Positions 63,456 to 64,000 of a stretch of DNA of 64,000 nucleotides are shown piece after piece. The DNA is taken from NCBI RefSeq assembly GCF_019665765.1, contig NZ_CP081150.1, positions 2,108,001 through 2,172,000 on the forward strand, in the 5' to 3' direction. The notes beneath the pieces were generated by a model. The model saw only the letters and a program-made list of their open reading frames with translations. It did not search any database and was not told the DNA's origin. The stretch's first letter is position 1; each line of letters starts with the position of its first letter. This DNA is from Deefgea tanakiae. Its GTDB lineage: Bacteria > Pseudomonadota > Gammaproteobacteria > Burkholderiales > Chitinibacteraceae. Position numbers and translations under genes: made by a program.

Positions 63456-64000
63456 TTACAGTTTGACCAGCATGTCTTTGGTAATCAGCACCACGCCCGT
63501 TTCACTACGATGGAAACGACGTGCATCTTCTTCAGCGTTTTCACCGACGATGGTGTTTTCTGGAATCACACAACCACGGTCGATAATGCAACGGCGAATG
63601 CGTGAACCGCGGCCAATCGTCACTTGCGGCAATACGACTGTTGAATCAATCGTGCAGAATGAATGAATCCGCACTTGCGAGAACAACACTGAATTAATCA
63701 CCAAAGAGCCAGAAACAATACAACCGCCAGACACCAGCGAATTGAGCGTCATCCCGTGGCTGCCGTTGTAATCTTGCACAAACTTGGCGGGCGGCAATTG
63801 TTCTTGCAGCGTCCAGATCGGCCAATTGGTGTCGTACACATCCAAATCAGGCGTTACTGACGCTAAATCCAAATTAGCTGCCCAATACGCATCGACCGTA
63901 CCCACATCGCGCCAATAGGGTTCAGCTTTTTGATCGCTCATCACGCAAGACAAGCTAAATGGATGGGCAAACGCTTTGCCTTCACCCACTGCTTTTGGAA
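63456..64000 (-). CDS. glgC: Glucose-1-phosphate adenylyltransferase (N-terminus outside window)
   Basis: About 181 C-terminal residues are visible; the frame runs off the window end. [18 protein letters not shown] is the conserved GlgC stretch, followed by [40 protein letters not shown] and a left-handed beta-helix with [20 protein letters not shown], then [20 protein letters not shown]. It makes ADP-glucose from glucose-1-phosphate and ATP, the committed step of glycogen synthesis. Catalytic N-terminal loop not visible. Confidence 0.95.
   Translation of the reverse strand, partial: PKAVGEGKAFAHPFSLSCVMSDQKAEPYWRDVGTVDAYWAANLDLASVTPDLDVYDTNWPIWTLQEQLPPAKFVQDYNGSHGMTLNSLVSGGCIVSGSLVINSVLFSQVRIHSFCTIDSTVVLPQVTIGRGSRIRRCIIDRGCVIPENTIVGENAEEDARRFHRSETGVVLITKDMLVKL

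Overview
The window looks like chromosomal DNA of a Gram-negative betaproteobacterium. The gene content (panBC-folK-pcnB, accBC-prmA, cysB with a [4Fe-4S] CysH, a VF530 protein, a PEP-CTERM protein, an Ala-Lys-Pro-rich DNA-binding protein) fits the order Neisseriales. An amino-sugar import/kinase cluster makes a chitin-using relative (Chitinibacter/Deefgea-like) plausible, but that placement is inference. Most genes are ordinary housekeeping genes. The interest lies in repeat families, broken or catalytically dead paralogues, and a few clear regulatory sites.

Layout. 1-2.0 kb: end of a GGDEF-EAL protein and a membrane-anchored, degenerate Mrr-like protein. 2.0-5.9 kb: minus-strand operon pcnB-folK-panB-panC. 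6.1-11.3 kb: PhzF-like enzyme, an M60 (IMPa-like) lipoprotein metalloprotease, a D-Ala-D-Ala carboxypeptidase. 11.4-14.3 kb: accessory stretch with a hairpin repeat, VF530, an AT-rich DUF4238 gene, a GTAGGTTGG palindrome and an M29-like peptidase. 14.4-21.2 kb: COG0523 GTPase, DUF502, a cyclase-like protein, a chemoreceptor with an FNR-type box, a SulP transporter. 21.3-24.4 kb: repeat-rich, with a proline-rich one-TM protein, a PEP-CTERM protein, gamma-carbonic anhydrase and a 172-bp MITE-like element. 24.4-32.7 kb: prlC, a solute-binding protein, an AKPAPA-repeat protein, metY, tRNA-Thr, a ferredoxin reductase whose 5' end is tandemly repeated, and an SDR. 32.8-35.4 kb: an HD-GYP gene split by an in-frame TGA, divergent from a diguanylate cyclase. 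35.4-43.7 kb: queA-tgt, aroQ-accB-accC-prmA, DUF3426, a cysteine-free Tpx paralogue followed by normal tpx. 43.8-48.6 kb: DUF3025, amt behind a sigma-54 promoter, an unknown gene, a degenerate TraB/GumN protein overlapping an aldo/keto reductase. 48.7-55.7 kb: sugar ABC transporter, GntR regulator and BadF-type amino-sugar kinase. 55.9-58.5 kb: cysH, a TauE exporter and divergent cysB. 58.8-64 kb: nudF, then glgC(partial)-glgA-glgP.

At least two interspersed palindromic families run through the window. One has a long stem-loop with loop CTTCGC/CTTTGC/CTTCTC whose stem changes are compensated between copies (four copies). The other is a ~47-bp palindrome with TGTATTGCC...GGCAATACC ends (six clear copies plus two diverged), mostly at gene 3' ends and twice inside operons. 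No rRNA, insertion sequence with transposase, prophage or CRISPR array was seen. The best candidates for something undescribed are the Cys-free Tpx/Tpx pair, the covarying hairpin family, and the triplicated promoter/leader of the ferredoxin reductase gene.
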